A DNA stretch of 64,000 bases, taken from DASUNQ01 sp044866775. Lineage in GTDB: Bacteria; Acidobacteriota; Thermoanaerobaculia; Multivoradales; UBA5704. Positions within the stretch are counted from its first letter, which is position 1, and the number at the start of each line of letters is the position of its first letter. Shown here in pieces: positions 8,762 to 17,386 of this stretch. Position numbers and translations under genes: made by a program. Location of the stretch: NCBI GenBank assembly GCA_044866775.1, contig JBIOUG010000083.1, positions 21,378 through 85,377 of the forward strand, given 5' to 3'. Under the pieces are notes generated by a model. It searched no databases. It saw nothing but the letters and a program-made list of their open reading frames with translations, and was not told the DNA's origin.

Positions 8762-8947
8762 TCAAGACTGCTTGGTTGTCGCCGACTCGGGCAGGGCGAT
8801 GAGGACCCGCTCGACGAGCAGGCGCTGCAGCTCCGGGCTGGCCGCCTCCTCGGCGCTGAGCTCGGCGACGCCGCGCGCCGGCATGGCGATCCGCCGGTCC
8901 CCGACGGCCAGGATGCGCGGGCTCCACGACGTGTTCTTGACTAGCAT
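8762..8947 (-). CDS. Small eCIS-associated protein, 61 aa
   Basis: The product is short and has no signal peptide or membrane segment: a beta-like opening (MLVKNTSWSPRILAVGDRRI) and then an amphipathic helix (SPELQRLLVERVLIAL). A GAGGAGA ribosome site lies upstream of the ATG at 8947. It lies between the carboxypeptidase-regulatory-like gene and the first sheath, on the same strand with short gaps, so it is probably co-transcribed. I do not recognise the family. Its compact layout suggests a real, possibly structural, small protein. Confidence 0.6.
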   Translation of the reverse strand: MLVKNTSWSPRILAVGDRRIAMPARGVAELSAEEAASPELQRLLVERVLIALPESATTKQS

Positions 8948-8986
8948 TGCGTGTCTCCTCTCGATCCGTGGCGACTCTTGGCCGCC

Positions 8987-9868
8987 TCAGGTGCGCTCCA
9001 TCCGGAAGTCGACCGCCTGCCGCTCGCCGCGGCTGACCTCGACCGTGCGGCTCGCCGGGGCCAGCCCCACGGCGCTCGCCGCGAGCGTCACCGCGGCGGG
9101 GAAGAGGCCGTCGGGGAAATAGAGGTGGTAGTCGCCGCGGGCGTTGGTGCGGCAGGCGACGTCGCGCTCGGTGCCGAGCAGGCGCAGGCGGCCGGCGGCG
9201 ACGACGGCGATCGGGGCACCGGCCACGTCCCGCACCTCGACCTCCGCGTCGCCCAGCCGCAGCAGGCGCACCTCCGCACCCGCCACCGGCTGCCCGGTCA
9301 CGGCGCGCGCGACGCGGCCGACGAGGCGGGTGAGCCCGCCGGGCAGCGTCGCGTAAGGGTCGGGGCGGAGCCGGATCGAGCGCTCGCGCACGATGCGGAC
9401 GAGCGCCCCGGGGGCGAGGCCGCCGGCGCTCTCCAGGCGGGCGGCCACTGCGGGGCCGGCGGGGAGCTCCTTGGCCAGGCGCGTCTCGACCCCCGCCGCC
9501 AGCACCGGCGCGCCGGCGGGGATCGGCCGCGGCAAGAGCGCCGGCTCGAAGGTGATCCGCCGCTCCGCGGCGTCCACCGCCTCGACCGCGATCACCAGCT
9601 CGTTGTCGCCGGGACGGGCGAGGCGGAGCGGGGCGAACGGCAGGGTGACCGGGATCTCCTGCGGCTCCAGGCGCTCGCCCGCGAGGCGGAGCCGGTAGGC
9701 GCCCGGCGCAAGATCGGAGAAGACGAAGAAGCCGCCTGCCTTCACCTCGGCGCGCCGGCGGCCTCCGGCCACGTCGGCCTGCAGGCGGTCGGGGTCGAGG
9801 GGCTCGAAGGAGAGATCCTCGACGACCTGGCCGACCAGCGCGGCCTGATGGTCGCGCCGGTCAGGCAT
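8987..9868 (-). CDS. Carboxypeptidase-regulatory-like domain protein in eCIS operon
   Basis: The 293-residue product has two stretches that resemble CarboxypepD_reg/transthyretin-like beta sandwiches: one near residues 10-70 (GGFFVFSDLAPGAYRLRLAG) and one near 185-290 (GLTRLVGRVARAVTGQPVAG, then NARGDYHLYFPDGLFP). No signal peptide is visible, so it is probably cytoplasmic or particle-bound. It starts inside the end of the 99-residue gene (8-base overlap), placing it second in the sigma-54-driven operon. Such domains usually mediate binding, and a role in particle decoration or anchoring is only a guess. Confidence 0.65.
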   Translation of the reverse strand: MPDRRDHQAALVGQVVEDLSFEPLDPDRLQADVAGGRRRAEVKAGGFFVFSDLAPGAYRLRLAGERLEPQEIPVTLPFAPLRLARPGDNELVIAVEAVDAAERRITFEPALLPRPIPAGAPVLAAGVETRLAKELPAGPAVAARLESAGGLAPGALVRIVRERSIRLRPDPYATLPGGLTRLVGRVARAVTGQPVAGAEVRLLRLGDAEVEVRDVAGAPIAVVAAGRLRLLGTERDVACRTNARGDYHLYFPDGLFPAAVTLAASAVGLAPASRTVEVSRGERQAVDFRMERT

Positions 9869-10160
9869 CCGGGCCCTCCTCGGCCTCCGCGAGCAGCTCG
9901 CGCACCCTGGCGCCCTGGCGGCGGTCGAGTCGGAAGCGCCGCGCCGCGTCGCGGCCGGTCAGCTCGATGACGAGCCCGGCCGCGACCAGCGTGGCGAGCG
10001 CCGCCTCGACCTCGGCGGTCTGCTCCTCGATCGTGCGGTCGAGCAGCCACCAGCTCAGGATGCCTTCGAGGGAGTCCTGCGCCTCCGGGTGCTCGCTCAG
10101 ATAGGAGAGGACGCGCATGGCGGTTTTCGACCCCTTCACCTCGTCGTCTTCCGCGGTCAT
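9861..10160 (-). CDS. Small winged-helix-like protein, first gene of eCIS operon
   Basis: The 99-residue product reads KTAMRVLSYLSEHPEAQDSLEGILSWWLL, then EVEAALATLVAAGLVIELTG and RRFRLD. This helix-helix-helix-wing pattern is typical of winged-helix domains such as those in MarR/ArsR-like proteins. It is the first gene after the sigma-54 promoter at 10190-10205, giving a short leader of about 20 bases. Similar short proteins are found at the head of some eCIS operons. Whether it binds DNA or is an adaptor is unknown, and no ligand-binding residues stand out. Confidence 0.6.
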   Translation of the reverse strand: MTAEDDEVKGSKTAMRVLSYLSEHPEAQDSLEGILSWWLLDRTIEEQTAEVEAALATLVAAGLVIELTGRDAARRFRLDRRQGARVRELLAEAEEGPDA

Positions 10161-10189
10161 TGGCCGACGCTCGATGCGGCGCCCCGGGG

Positions 10190-10205
10190 AGCAACGGTCG
10201 TGCCA
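10190..10205 (-). promoter_or_regulatory. Sigma-54 (-24/-12) promoter for the eCIS operon
   Basis: Read on the minus strand the site is TGGCACGACCGTTGCT. It matches the sigma-54 consensus TGGCAC-N5-TTGCW at every conserved position, with correct spacing between the GG and GC elements. Transcription would start near 10179, about 20 bases before the ATG of the first operon gene. The gene immediately upstream on the same strand encodes a sigma-54 activator ATPase, which strengthens the call. This is a sequence match only, with no experimental evidence. Confidence 0.85.
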
Positions 10206-10210
10206 TGCGC

Positions 10211-10234
10211 AAACCCCTCGCAGGACAGGGGTTT
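10211..10234. repeat. Perfect 8-bp inverted repeat upstream of sigma-54 promoter
   Basis: AAACCCCT and AGGGGTTT are separated by 8 bases, just upstream of the -24 element. It could act as an operator or activator site at about -32 to -55, or as a hairpin ending the activator transcript. Position alone does not decide between these. Confidence 0.5.
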
Positions 10235-10258
10235 CGCGCCCTGAAGCGCGGGGTTTTT

Positions 10259-10338
10259 CCCCTACCCCGGAGGCGGCGCCCGGCGGCCGGGGACCGCGCT
10301 CGCGCCCGCAGGGGCGTGGGGATCTCCCCCTACCCCGG
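10259..10338. promoter_or_regulatory. Candidate upstream activator sites (direct repeat CCCCTACCCCGG)
   Basis: The 12-base sequence CCCCTACCCCGG occurs at 10259-10270 and again at 10327-10338, 68 bases apart. Counted from the predicted eCIS start near 10179, the copies lie at about -80 to -91 and -148 to -159, the usual range for enhancer sites bound by sigma-54 activators. The region has no gene. The repeat is GC-rich in a GC-rich genome, so chance or an unrelated repeat cannot be excluded. Confidence 0.35.
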
Positions 10339-10355
10339 GGCGCCGGCCCCGGCGT

Positions 10356-11426
10356 CTAGCGCCGGAAGCTCTGCGCGTCGATCTGATGGTGACGGATCAG
10401 TTGCGAGAAGGACTTGCGGTCCTTGCCCGCGGCGCGCGCGGCGGCGGTGATGTTGCCGCCGTGGGCGAAGAGCAGGCTGCTGATGTAGTTGCGCTCGAAC
10501 TCGGCGATGGTGCGCGCCTTGGCCTGGCGCAAGCCTTCGGGCGCGAGGTTCGCCGTCGCGGGAAGATCGAGGTGCTCGCGTTGCAGGAGCTGGCTCCCCT
10601 CGCCGAGGAGCACCGCCTGCTCGATCACGTGCGCCAGCTCGCGGACGTTGCCGGGCCAATCGTGGAGAGCCAGCGCCGCTAGGGCCTGGGGTGAAAAGCC
10701 CGCGATCGACTGGCCGAACTGCAGGTTGTACTTGGCGAGGAAGTGGCGCACCAGCAGCGGAATGTCCTCTCGCCGCCGCCGCAGCGGCGGGAGGTCGAGG
10801 CGGATGACGTTGAGGCGATAGTAGAGGTCGCGGCGCAGCCGGCCCTGCTCGACCGCCTGCTCGGGATCGACGTTGGTCGCCGCGACGATGCGGACGTCGG
10901 CCCGCCGCGTCTTGGTCGAGCCCAGAGGCCGGAACTCCTTGTCCTGGAGAAAACGCAGCAGCTTGGCCTGGGCGGGAGGCGGCAGCGTGTCCACCTCGTC
11001 GAGGAACAGGGTCCCTCCCTCCGCTTCCTGCACCAGGCCGATGGCCGGCGCCGAGGCGCCGGTGAAGGCGGCGCGCGCATGGCCGAAGAGCTCGTTCTCG
11101 AGCAGCTCCATCGGCACGGCCCCGCAGTTGACCGCCACGAACGGCCCGCCGGCGCGCGGGCTCAGGTAATGGATGGCCCTGCCGCAGAGGTCCTTCCCCG
11201 TGCCGGTCTCGCCGCAGAGCAGGACGCCCACGTCCCAGCGCGCCACGATCGGGATCCGGCGCACCACCGCGACGAAGACCGGGCTCTCGCCGATGAGCTG
11301 CCGCAGCCCGAAGCTCTCCTTGAGCCTGTCTTTGAGCCGGTCACGCTCCGCTCCAAGGTCCTGGCCGGCGTCACCGGTCCGCCGCTCATCCGCCATAGCC
11401 GCCGCTCTGGATGAAGTTCTTTGCAT
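10356..11426 (-). CDS. Sigma-54-interacting AAA+ activator without receiver domain
   Basis: The 356-residue product has a short N-terminus of about 50 residues, a full sigma-54 activator AAA+ domain and a Fis-type helix-turn-helix. Visible motifs are Walker A GETGTGKD, the sigma-54 contact loop AAFTGA (usual GAFTGA, first Gly replaced), Walker B GGTLFLDEVD, and R-finger region RRDLYYRLNVI. The HTH reads GGNITAAARAAGKDRKSFSQ. There is no response-regulator, GAF or PAS input domain, so it may be controlled by its level or a partner. The start could be the ATG at 11426 or 11396; neither has a clear ribosome site. It lies just upstream of the sigma-54 promoter of the eCIS operon and is probably its activator. 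Confidence 0.88.
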   Translation of the reverse strand: MQRTSSRAAAMADERRTGDAGQDLGAERDRLKDRLKESFGLRQLIGESPVFVAVVRRIPIVARWDVGVLLCGETGTGKDLCGRAIHYLSPRAGGPFVAVNCGAVPMELLENELFGHARAAFTGASAPAIGLVQEAEGGTLFLDEVDTLPPPAQAKLLRFLQDKEFRPLGSTKTRRADVRIVAATNVDPEQAVEQGRLRRDLYYRLNVIRLDLPPLRRRREDIPLLVRHFLAKYNLQFGQSIAGFSPQALAALALHDWPGNVRELAHVIEQAVLLGEGSQLLQREHLDLPATANLAPEGLRQAKARTIAEFERNYISSLLFAHGGNITAAARAAGKDRKSFSQLIRHHQIDAQSFRR

Positions 11427-11465
11427 TCTACAACGACAGCGTCAGGCATTTCCCTCTTTCCGACC

Positions 11466-12287
11466 TCAGTCGAGGAAGAAATCGGTGAACAGCGCGTGCC
11501 CCGGCGCGACGGCGTACTTCTCGAGATCCGTCACCCCCGCCGCGGCCAGGATCTCGTCGTCGATGTAGAAGTTCCCCGTGCAGCAGCGGCTGTCGCGGGT
11601 CAGGATGACGTAGGCGGCGTCGGCGACGATCTCGGGCGTGCGGCAGGTGGCGTGGTCGACGACGCCATCGAGCACCTGGAGCGCGGCGGTGAGGATCGCC
11701 GTCCGCGGCCAGAGGGCGTTGACGGCGATGCCGTCGGCCTTGAGCTCCTCGGCCAGGCCGAGCACGCACATGCTCATACCGTACTTGGAGATCGTGTAGG
11801 CGAGGGCCCAGGCGAACCACTTGGGAGAGAGGTTGAGCGGCGGCGAGAGCGTGAGGATGTGCGGGTTCGGCGACTTCCGGAGGTGCGGGATGCAGGCCTG
11901 CGAGCAGAGGAAGGTGGCACGGGCGTTGACCGACCACATGAGGTCGAACTTCTTCATCGGCGTCTCGAGGGTGCGGGTCATGCTGATGGCGCTGGCGTTG
12001 TTGACCAGGACGTCGATGCCGCCGAAGGCGGCGATCGCCCGCTCGACGGCGCCGTAGACCTGCGCCTCGTCGCGGACGTCGACCTGGAGCGGCAGAGCGC
12101 GCCCGCCGGCGGCCTCGATCTCTTTGGCGGCGGTGTAGATGGTGCCCGGGAGCTTCGGGTTGGGCTCGGCGGTCTTGGCGGCGATGACGACGTTGGCGCC
12201 GTCGGCCGCGGCGCACAGGCCGATCGCCTTGCCGATGCCGCGGCTCCCGCCCGTGATGAACAAGGTCCTGCCTCGAAGATCGGCCAT
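11466..12287 (-). CDS. SDR family oxidoreductase (HSDL2-like)
   Basis: This 273-residue classical short-chain dehydrogenase has the cofactor motif TGGSRGIG near residue 13, NNAS near 90, an active-site Ser in LTLSPPLN, and the catalytic YTISK pair. The sequence AAKTAEPNPKLPGTIYTAAK, with a PHILTLSPPL segment, resembles the N-terminal domain of HSDL2-type proteins, which act on lipid-like substrates. The true substrate is unknown. The gene runs divergently from the permease at 12382. The spacing of 40 bases to the downstream sigma-54 activator gene would allow co-transcription, but no functional link is obvious. Confidence 0.88.
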   Translation of the reverse strand: MADLRGRTLFITGGSRGIGKAIGLCAAADGANVVIAAKTAEPNPKLPGTIYTAAKEIEAAGGRALPLQVDVRDEAQVYGAVERAIAAFGGIDVLVNNASAISMTRTLETPMKKFDLMWSVNARATFLCSQACIPHLRKSPNPHILTLSPPLNLSPKWFAWALAYTISKYGMSMCVLGLAEELKADGIAVNALWPRTAILTAALQVLDGVVDHATCRTPEIVADAAYVILTRDSRCCTGNFYIDDEILAAAGVTDLEKYAVAPGHALFTDFFLD

Positions 12288-12381
12288 GCCCGGGCTCCTT
12301 CTCTGCGCTCTTAAGGACGGCGGGCGAGCATCTTAGCGTAGCGAAACCCCGGCCGTTTTCTCCCGTACCAAGGGGAACCCT

Positions 12382-14803
12382 ATGAATACCCTCTGGAAGG
12401 ATCTGCGCTTCGCCGTCCGGGCGCTCGCCAAGAGCCCGGCCCTCTCACTCGCGGCGCTCCTGGCGTTGGCCCTGGGGATCGGCGCCAACACCGCCATCTT
12501 CAGCGTCGTCAACACGGTGCTCATCGCGCCGCTGCCGTACCCCGACCCCGAGCGGCTGGTGCTGCTGATCGATGCCAACCCCGAGCGCGGCTTCCCGCGC
12601 TTCAGCGCCTCGCCGCCCAACTTCGTCGACTGGCGGGCGCAGAGCCGCTCGTTCGCAGGGATGACGGCCTTCACCCGCTCGAGCGTCAGCTTGACCGGCG
12701 ACGGCGAGCCCGAGCGGATCGAGGGGGCGCTGGCGACCGCGGGGTTCTTCGCGACGCTCGGCGTGCCGCCGGCCCTCGGGCGCGGCTTCCGGGCGGCCGA
12801 GGACCGGCCGGGCGGCGACAAGGTCGTGGTGCTGAGCCACGAGCTCTGGCAGCGGCGCTACGGCGGCGAGCGCTCGGTTCTCGGGAGCATGATCCGGGTG
12901 GACGGCGAGCCCCACACCGTGATCGGAATCATGCCCGAGAGGTTTACCTTCCCTGGGAAGGTCGAGCTGTGGAAGCCGCTGGCGCTGGAGATCACGCCCG
13001 AGCAGCGCGGCGGCCACTGGCTCGGCGTGCTGGGACGGCTGAAGGCGGGCATACCGGTCGCGCGCGCCCAGGCCGAGATGCAGGGCATCGCCAAGCGCCT
13101 CGAGCGGCAGTACCCGGACTCCAACACCGGCTGGACGGTGAACGTCAACCCGCTGCACGAGGTGATGGTCGAGAAGATCCGGCCGGCGCTGCTGGTGCTC
13201 CTGGTCACCGTCGGCTGCGTGCTGCTGATCGCCTGCGCCGACGTCGCCAACCTCCTCCTCGCCCGCATGGCGGCGCGCGAGCGGGAGGTGGCGATCCGCA
13301 CCGCGCTCGGCGCCGGCCGCTCGCGCCTGGTGCGCCAGTTCCTGACCGAGAGCGTGCTGCTCGCCGTCGCCGGCGGCGTGCTCGGCCTGCTCCTGGCCTA
13401 CTGGGGCACGCAGGCGCTCGTCGCCTTCAACCCCGAGAACATCCCGCGCGTCGCGGAGATCCGCATCGACTGGAGCGTGCTCGCCTTCACGCTCGGCCTG
13501 GCGGTCGTCACCGGCCTCGTCTTCGGCCCTCCTGCCGACGCTCCACGCCTTCCGCCACGACCTCCAGGGCTCGCTCAAGGAGGGGAGCCGCGCGGTCACC
13601 GGCGGCGGGCGGGCACGGCTGGCGCGCAGCGCGCTGGTGCTCGCCGAGGTGGCGGTGGCGCTGGTGTTGCTGATCGGCGCCGGGCTCCTGCTGCGCAGCT
13701 TCCGCGGCCTGCAGCGGGTCTCGCCCGGGTTTCCGCCCGAAGGCGTCCTGACGGTCGAGCTCAGCCTACCCGAGAGCAAGTACGAGGACGAGCCGCAGGT
13801 GGCGGCCTTCTACCGCGAGCTGGTCCCCGAGCTGAGCGCCATCCCGGGCGTGCAGCGCGCCGGGGCCGGGTTCCCGCTGCCTCTCAGCGGCTCGAACTAC
13901 ATCCTCTCGCTCGTCGTCGAGGGGAAGCCCGAGCCGCCGCAGGGCCAGGAGCCCAACACCAACGTCCGCTTCGTCACCCCCGGCTATCTCGAGACGCTGG
14001 ACATCCCGCGCCTGCGCGGCCGCAGCATCCAGGAGACCGACGTCGAGGGCGCGCAGCCGGTCGCCGTCATCAACCGCACCATGGCCGAGAAGCTCTGGCC
14101 GGGCGAGGAGCCGATCGGGCGGCGCTTCACCTTCGGCGACCCGGAGGACGACGAGGACCCGGGCTGGCGCACGGTCGTCGGCATCGTCGGCGACGTGCGG
14201 CACGACACGCTCGACGCGGCGCCGGAGGGTGAGGCCTACATCCCGATGGCGCAGGCGCCGATCGAGACCGCGTCGATCGTGGTGCGCTCGGCCGGCGACC
14301 CGATGGACCTCGCCGACGAGGTGCGTGAGGCGGTGCGGCGGGTCGATCCCGAGCTGCCGCTCGCGAGCGTGCAGACCGTCGAGCAGGTGGTCGCCGGATC
14401 GCTCAACCAGCAGCGGTTCAACACCACGCTGGTCGGCATCTTCGCCGCCCTCGCCCTGGTGCTCGCCGCGGTCGGCATCTACGGCGTCATCAGCTACGGC
14501 GTCAGCCAGCGCCTGCACGAGATGGGGCTGCGCATGGCCCTCGGCGCCGGCCGGGCCGAGGTCCGCGGCATGGTCGTGCGCCAGGGGATGGCGGTGGTGC
14601 TGGCGGGCCTGGCGGTGGGGCTCGTGGCGGCCTTCGCCGCGACGCGCCTGCTGCAGACGTTCCTCTACGGCATCCGCGCCACCGATCCGCTGACCTTCGT
14701 CGTCGTGCCCGCCCTGCTCGCGTTGGTGGCGTTCCTGGCGAGCTGGCTGCCGGCGACGCGGGCGACGCGCGTCGACCCGATGGTGGCCCTCCGGAGCGAG
14801 TAG
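12382..14803 (+). pseudogene. ADOP-type ABC transporter permease, frameshifted
   Basis: The full locus would encode about 806 residues of a two-module MacB/FtsX permease of the acidobacterial duplicated orphan permease kind. It opens MNTLWKDLRFAVRALAKSPA; the first periplasmic MacB domain is at about 50-250; transmembrane pairs and an 'AREREVAIRTALGAGRSRLV' loop follow. The second half has SALVLAEVAVALVLLIGAGL, another MacB domain and the C-terminal EMGLRMALGAGRAEVRG and VDPMVALRSE. One extra C in the run at 13527-13529 shifts the frame after 'TGLVFG', and the frame resumes perfectly as LLPTLHAFRHDL. It is a recent inactivating change or a base-call error. No ATPase gene is adjacent, as usual for this family. 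Confidence 0.85.
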
Positions 14804-14832
14804 CGCCCGGGCCACGTCCCGGGCGTTTTTTT
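14804..14832 (+). terminator. Rho-independent terminator, dispersed-repeat type
   Basis: An 8-base perfect stem CGCCCGGG/CCCGGGCG with a 6-base loop is followed by seven T. The stem starts directly at the permease stop codon TAG. The same TAG-plus-hairpin unit occurs at 62255-62283 and, inverted, at 62358-62386. Confidence 0.9.
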
Positions 14833-14839
14833 CCCCGCC

Positions 14840-16867
14840 TCAGCGCCCCATCGCGAGCGGCAGGATAGGCGAGCGGAGCAGCTCCAGGCACTGGTCGGCG
14901 GGGAGCGGAGCGCCGAAGAGGTGTCCCTGCACGCGGTCGCACCCCTGGTCGCGCAGGATGCGCCACTGCGCCTCCTCCTCGACCCCTTCGGCGACGACCG
15001 CCAGCCCGAGGCTGTGAGCCAGGGCGACGACCGCCGCCACGATGCGCGCGCTCGGCGGGTCGCTGGCGAGCAGGCGGACGAACGAGGCGTCCACCTTGAG
15101 CGTGTCGATCGGGAAGCGGCGCAGGTAGGCGAGCGAGGAGTAGCCGGTCCCGAAGTCGTCGATCGTGATCCCCACCCCCAGCCCCTTCAGGTCGGCGAGC
15201 ACGGCGGCGCTCGCCTCGGCGTTCTGCATCGCCAGGGTCTCGGTGATCTCGATCTCGAGGGCGGCCGGCGCGAGGCCGCACTCGTCGAGCGCCGCCCGCA
15301 CCTGGTCGAGGAGGTCCGCGGCGCCGAAGGTGCGCGCCGAGAAGTTGACCGCGACACGCGTGCGCACCCCCGCCTCCTGCCAGCGGCGCAGCGTGCGACA
15401 GGCGCTGCGCAGCACCTCGAGGTCGAGCGGCTCGCTGAGCCCCGCGGCGTCGGCCAGCCACAGGAAGTCGCCCGGCTGGAGCAGGCCGCGCTCAGGGTGG
15501 CGCCAGCGCACCAGCGCCTCGACCGCGTCGATGCGCGGCGCCGCCGCGGCGAAGACCGGCTGGAAGTGGAGCTCGAGCTCGTGGCCGGCGAGCGCCCGCC
15601 GCAGGTCGCCCTCGAGGGCGAGCTGCTCGACTGCGCGGCGGTCCATGCTCGGGGCGTAGAGGAGATAGAGGTCGCGGCCGTACTCCTTGGCGCGGTACAT
15701 CGCCAGCTCCGCCTTGCGCAGCAACAGCTCGGGCTCGGCGCCGTCCTCGGGGAAGCGCGCCAGGCCGGCGCTGGCGGTGACGTGGAGGAGCTGGCCGGCG
15801 AGCGTGAACGGCTGGCGCAGCACGACCAAGAGCCGCTCGACGGCGTGCTGCAGCTCGGGCGTCGACGCGAACCCCGTCAAGAGCACCGCCAGCTCGTCGC
15901 CGATCAGCCGCGCCACGGTCTGGCTGGGCTGCACCGAGTTGCGCAGGCGCAGCGCCGCCCCCGAGAGCAGGCGGTCGCCGGCGGCGTGGCCGAGCGACTC
16001 GTTGAACAGCTTGAAGCGGTCGAGGTCGAGGTAGGCGATCGCGAGGTGGCCGCCGGCGGGCGGCCCGTCGATCGCCCGGCGCAGCACGTCGACGAACTGG
16101 TTGCGGTTGGGGAGACCGGTGAGCGGGTCGTGATAGGCGAGGTGGGCGAGCTGCTGGCTGGTCTGCTCGGTGCGGTGCCGCTCCTCCTCGAGCAGCCAGA
16201 TGACGAGGCCGAGACCGATCAGCGACTGGAGCAGGAGGTCGAGCGGTCCCAGCAGGGCGGAGTACTGCAGGTCGATGCCGAAGACGCTGACCAGCACCGG
16301 CGCGGCGACGTACTCGAGGAGGCGCGCGCTGTAGAGGAGGAAGGCGACGCCCACCAGGCGCCGGCCGGTCGAGACGCGCTGCCGCCCGCGACGCAGGACG
16401 CCGGCCCCGGCGGCGAGGAAGGCGACCGAGGCGAGGAGCGAGCGCAGACCGAAGCGGCCGAGGAACCGGACCTCCGGGCTCGCGGGCAGCGTCAGCAGCA
16501 GCGAGGCGAGCGCCAGGCCGAGCAGTCCCCAGAGCACGCCGCGCCGCAGCCGCGCGCCGAGCGTCCGGCCGGTCACCACCTCCCAGGTGCCGAAGAGGAG
16601 CCACGCCACCTCCCAGTAGCCGGCGACCTGGGCGATCCCGGAGAGCGCCAGGCGCAGCGGCGCGAGCGGCGCTGTGACGCCGCGGAGATAGACGCTGAGC
16701 CCGGAGGCCAGCAGGTAGACGCAGAGCGCCCACCAGCTCCAGGCCCACTGCCGCAGATAGTCGCGCCGGTAGGTGCGGTGGAAACCGAGCAGCAGCAGCG
16801 CGAGGACGAGCGCTGCCGCCGCCTGGACGAGAAAGCTCGTGGCGACCACGAGCGTGGCCCGGACCAT
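14840..16867 (-). CDS. Membrane GGDEF/EAL c-di-GMP protein
   Basis: The 675-residue product has about seven hydrophobic segments in residues 1-215, a GGDEF domain at about 240-400 and an EAL domain at about 420-665. The GGDEF signature is degenerate (RLIGDELAV near 323), so diguanylate cyclase activity is doubtful. The EAL domain keeps EALVRW near 450, EITETLAM, DDFGTGYSS near 570 and VVAEGVE, so it is probably an active c-di-GMP phosphodiesterase. The N-terminal region is an unidentified integral-membrane sensor. A separate protein at 53772-54785 has a predicted c-di-GMP-binding domain. The gene stands alone, facing the permease terminator. Confidence 0.9.
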   Translation of the reverse strand: MVRATLVVATSFLVQAAAALVLALLLLGFHRTYRRDYLRQWAWSWWALCVYLLASGLSVYLRGVTAPLAPLRLALSGIAQVAGYWEVAWLLFGTWEVVTGRTLGARLRRGVLWGLLGLALASLLLTLPASPEVRFLGRFGLRSLLASVAFLAAGAGVLRRGRQRVSTGRRLVGVAFLLYSARLLEYVAAPVLVSVFGIDLQYSALLGPLDLLLQSLIGLGLVIWLLEEERHRTEQTSQQLAHLAYHDPLTGLPNRNQFVDVLRRAIDGPPAGGHLAIAYLDLDRFKLFNESLGHAAGDRLLSGAALRLRNSVQPSQTVARLIGDELAVLLTGFASTPELQHAVERLLVVLRQPFTLAGQLLHVTASAGLARFPEDGAEPELLLRKAELAMYRAKEYGRDLYLLYAPSMDRRAVEQLALEGDLRRALAGHELELHFQPVFAAAAPRIDAVEALVRWRHPERGLLQPGDFLWLADAAGLSEPLDLEVLRSACRTLRRWQEAGVRTRVAVNFSARTFGAADLLDQVRAALDECGLAPAALEIEITETLAMQNAEASAAVLADLKGLGVGITIDDFGTGYSSLAYLRRFPIDTLKVDASFVRLLASDPPSARIVAAVVALAHSLGLAVVAEGVEEEAQWRILRDQGCDRVQGHLFGAPLPADQCLELLRSPILPLAMGR

Positions 16868-16974
16868 GACTGGGATCGCTTGGTTTCAGTTTACCCTAAA
16901 CCGGGTGCCAGGGAAGGGAATCCAGGGGCGGCCATAGAATGCCCGCCGGGCCGGCGGCCGCCGCGCCCGATCAT

Positions 16975-16999
16975 GTAGGGGCGGAGCTTGTCTCCGCCC
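16975..16999 (+). repeat. Dispersed GTAGGGG-type repeat, left of the GTPase island
   Basis: This 25-base element begins GTAGGGGCGGAGC and ends TCTCCGCCC. A close copy in inverse orientation lies at 32168-32192, and a longer copy lies inside the amine oxidase gene at 50670-50720. The first two bracket the seven-gene GTPase island. Confidence 0.6.
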
Positions 17000-17019
17000 A
17001 CAGTCGGAGAGATTCACTG

Positions 17020-17208
17020 ATGAGCGATGGCAGCACCGCCCGGACGATCGAGGAGTTCCGCTCCTACCGCCAGCGCATGAACGCGCGCATCCACGAGGCC
17101 AACCACCTCGGGATCAAGCGCTTCTTCGCCCTCGACTCGGCGGCCTACCGCGGGGGCGCGCTGCCGGGCTGCACCAAGGTCTGGGGCCACCCACCCGAGT
17201 CGTCCTAA
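17020..17208 (+). pseudogene. Truncated carboxymuconolactone decarboxylase-like gene
   Basis: The 62-residue frame reads EEFRSYRQRMNARIHEANHL, then GIKRFFALDSAAYRGGALPG. This is the characteristic N-terminus of a family of carboxymuconolactone decarboxylase (AhpD-like) proteins of about 110 or more residues, which continue with a CxxC-type helix. After GCTK the similarity stops and the frame ends (VWGHPPESS). The missing C-terminal part is not seen nearby, nor at the other end of the island near 32.2 kb. The break, at about 17175-17185, probably marks the left edge of inserted or rearranged DNA. The ATG at 17020 is preceded by GGAGAG. Confidence 0.6.
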
Positions 17209-17386
17209 GCGAGAGCGAATGAGCTGTCCATCCGCTCATGCACAAGAGCAAGGATTAAGCCCTCACGATCGCGCTAGAATTGGGCATAGGTCTTCCCCCT
17301 TTCGGACCCGGCAGTGGACGAAGCCACCCGCGGCTGAAGGACCGCGGTCAACTCATCACCACCGCGGTTGGGAGCTCCGGAGCGCG

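Noticed and set aside
11423..11428. TAGAAT -10-like hexamer before the sigma-54 activator gene
   Set aside because: No -35 box at proper distance, and it would place transcription start after the first ATG; it only raises doubt about which ATG is used.
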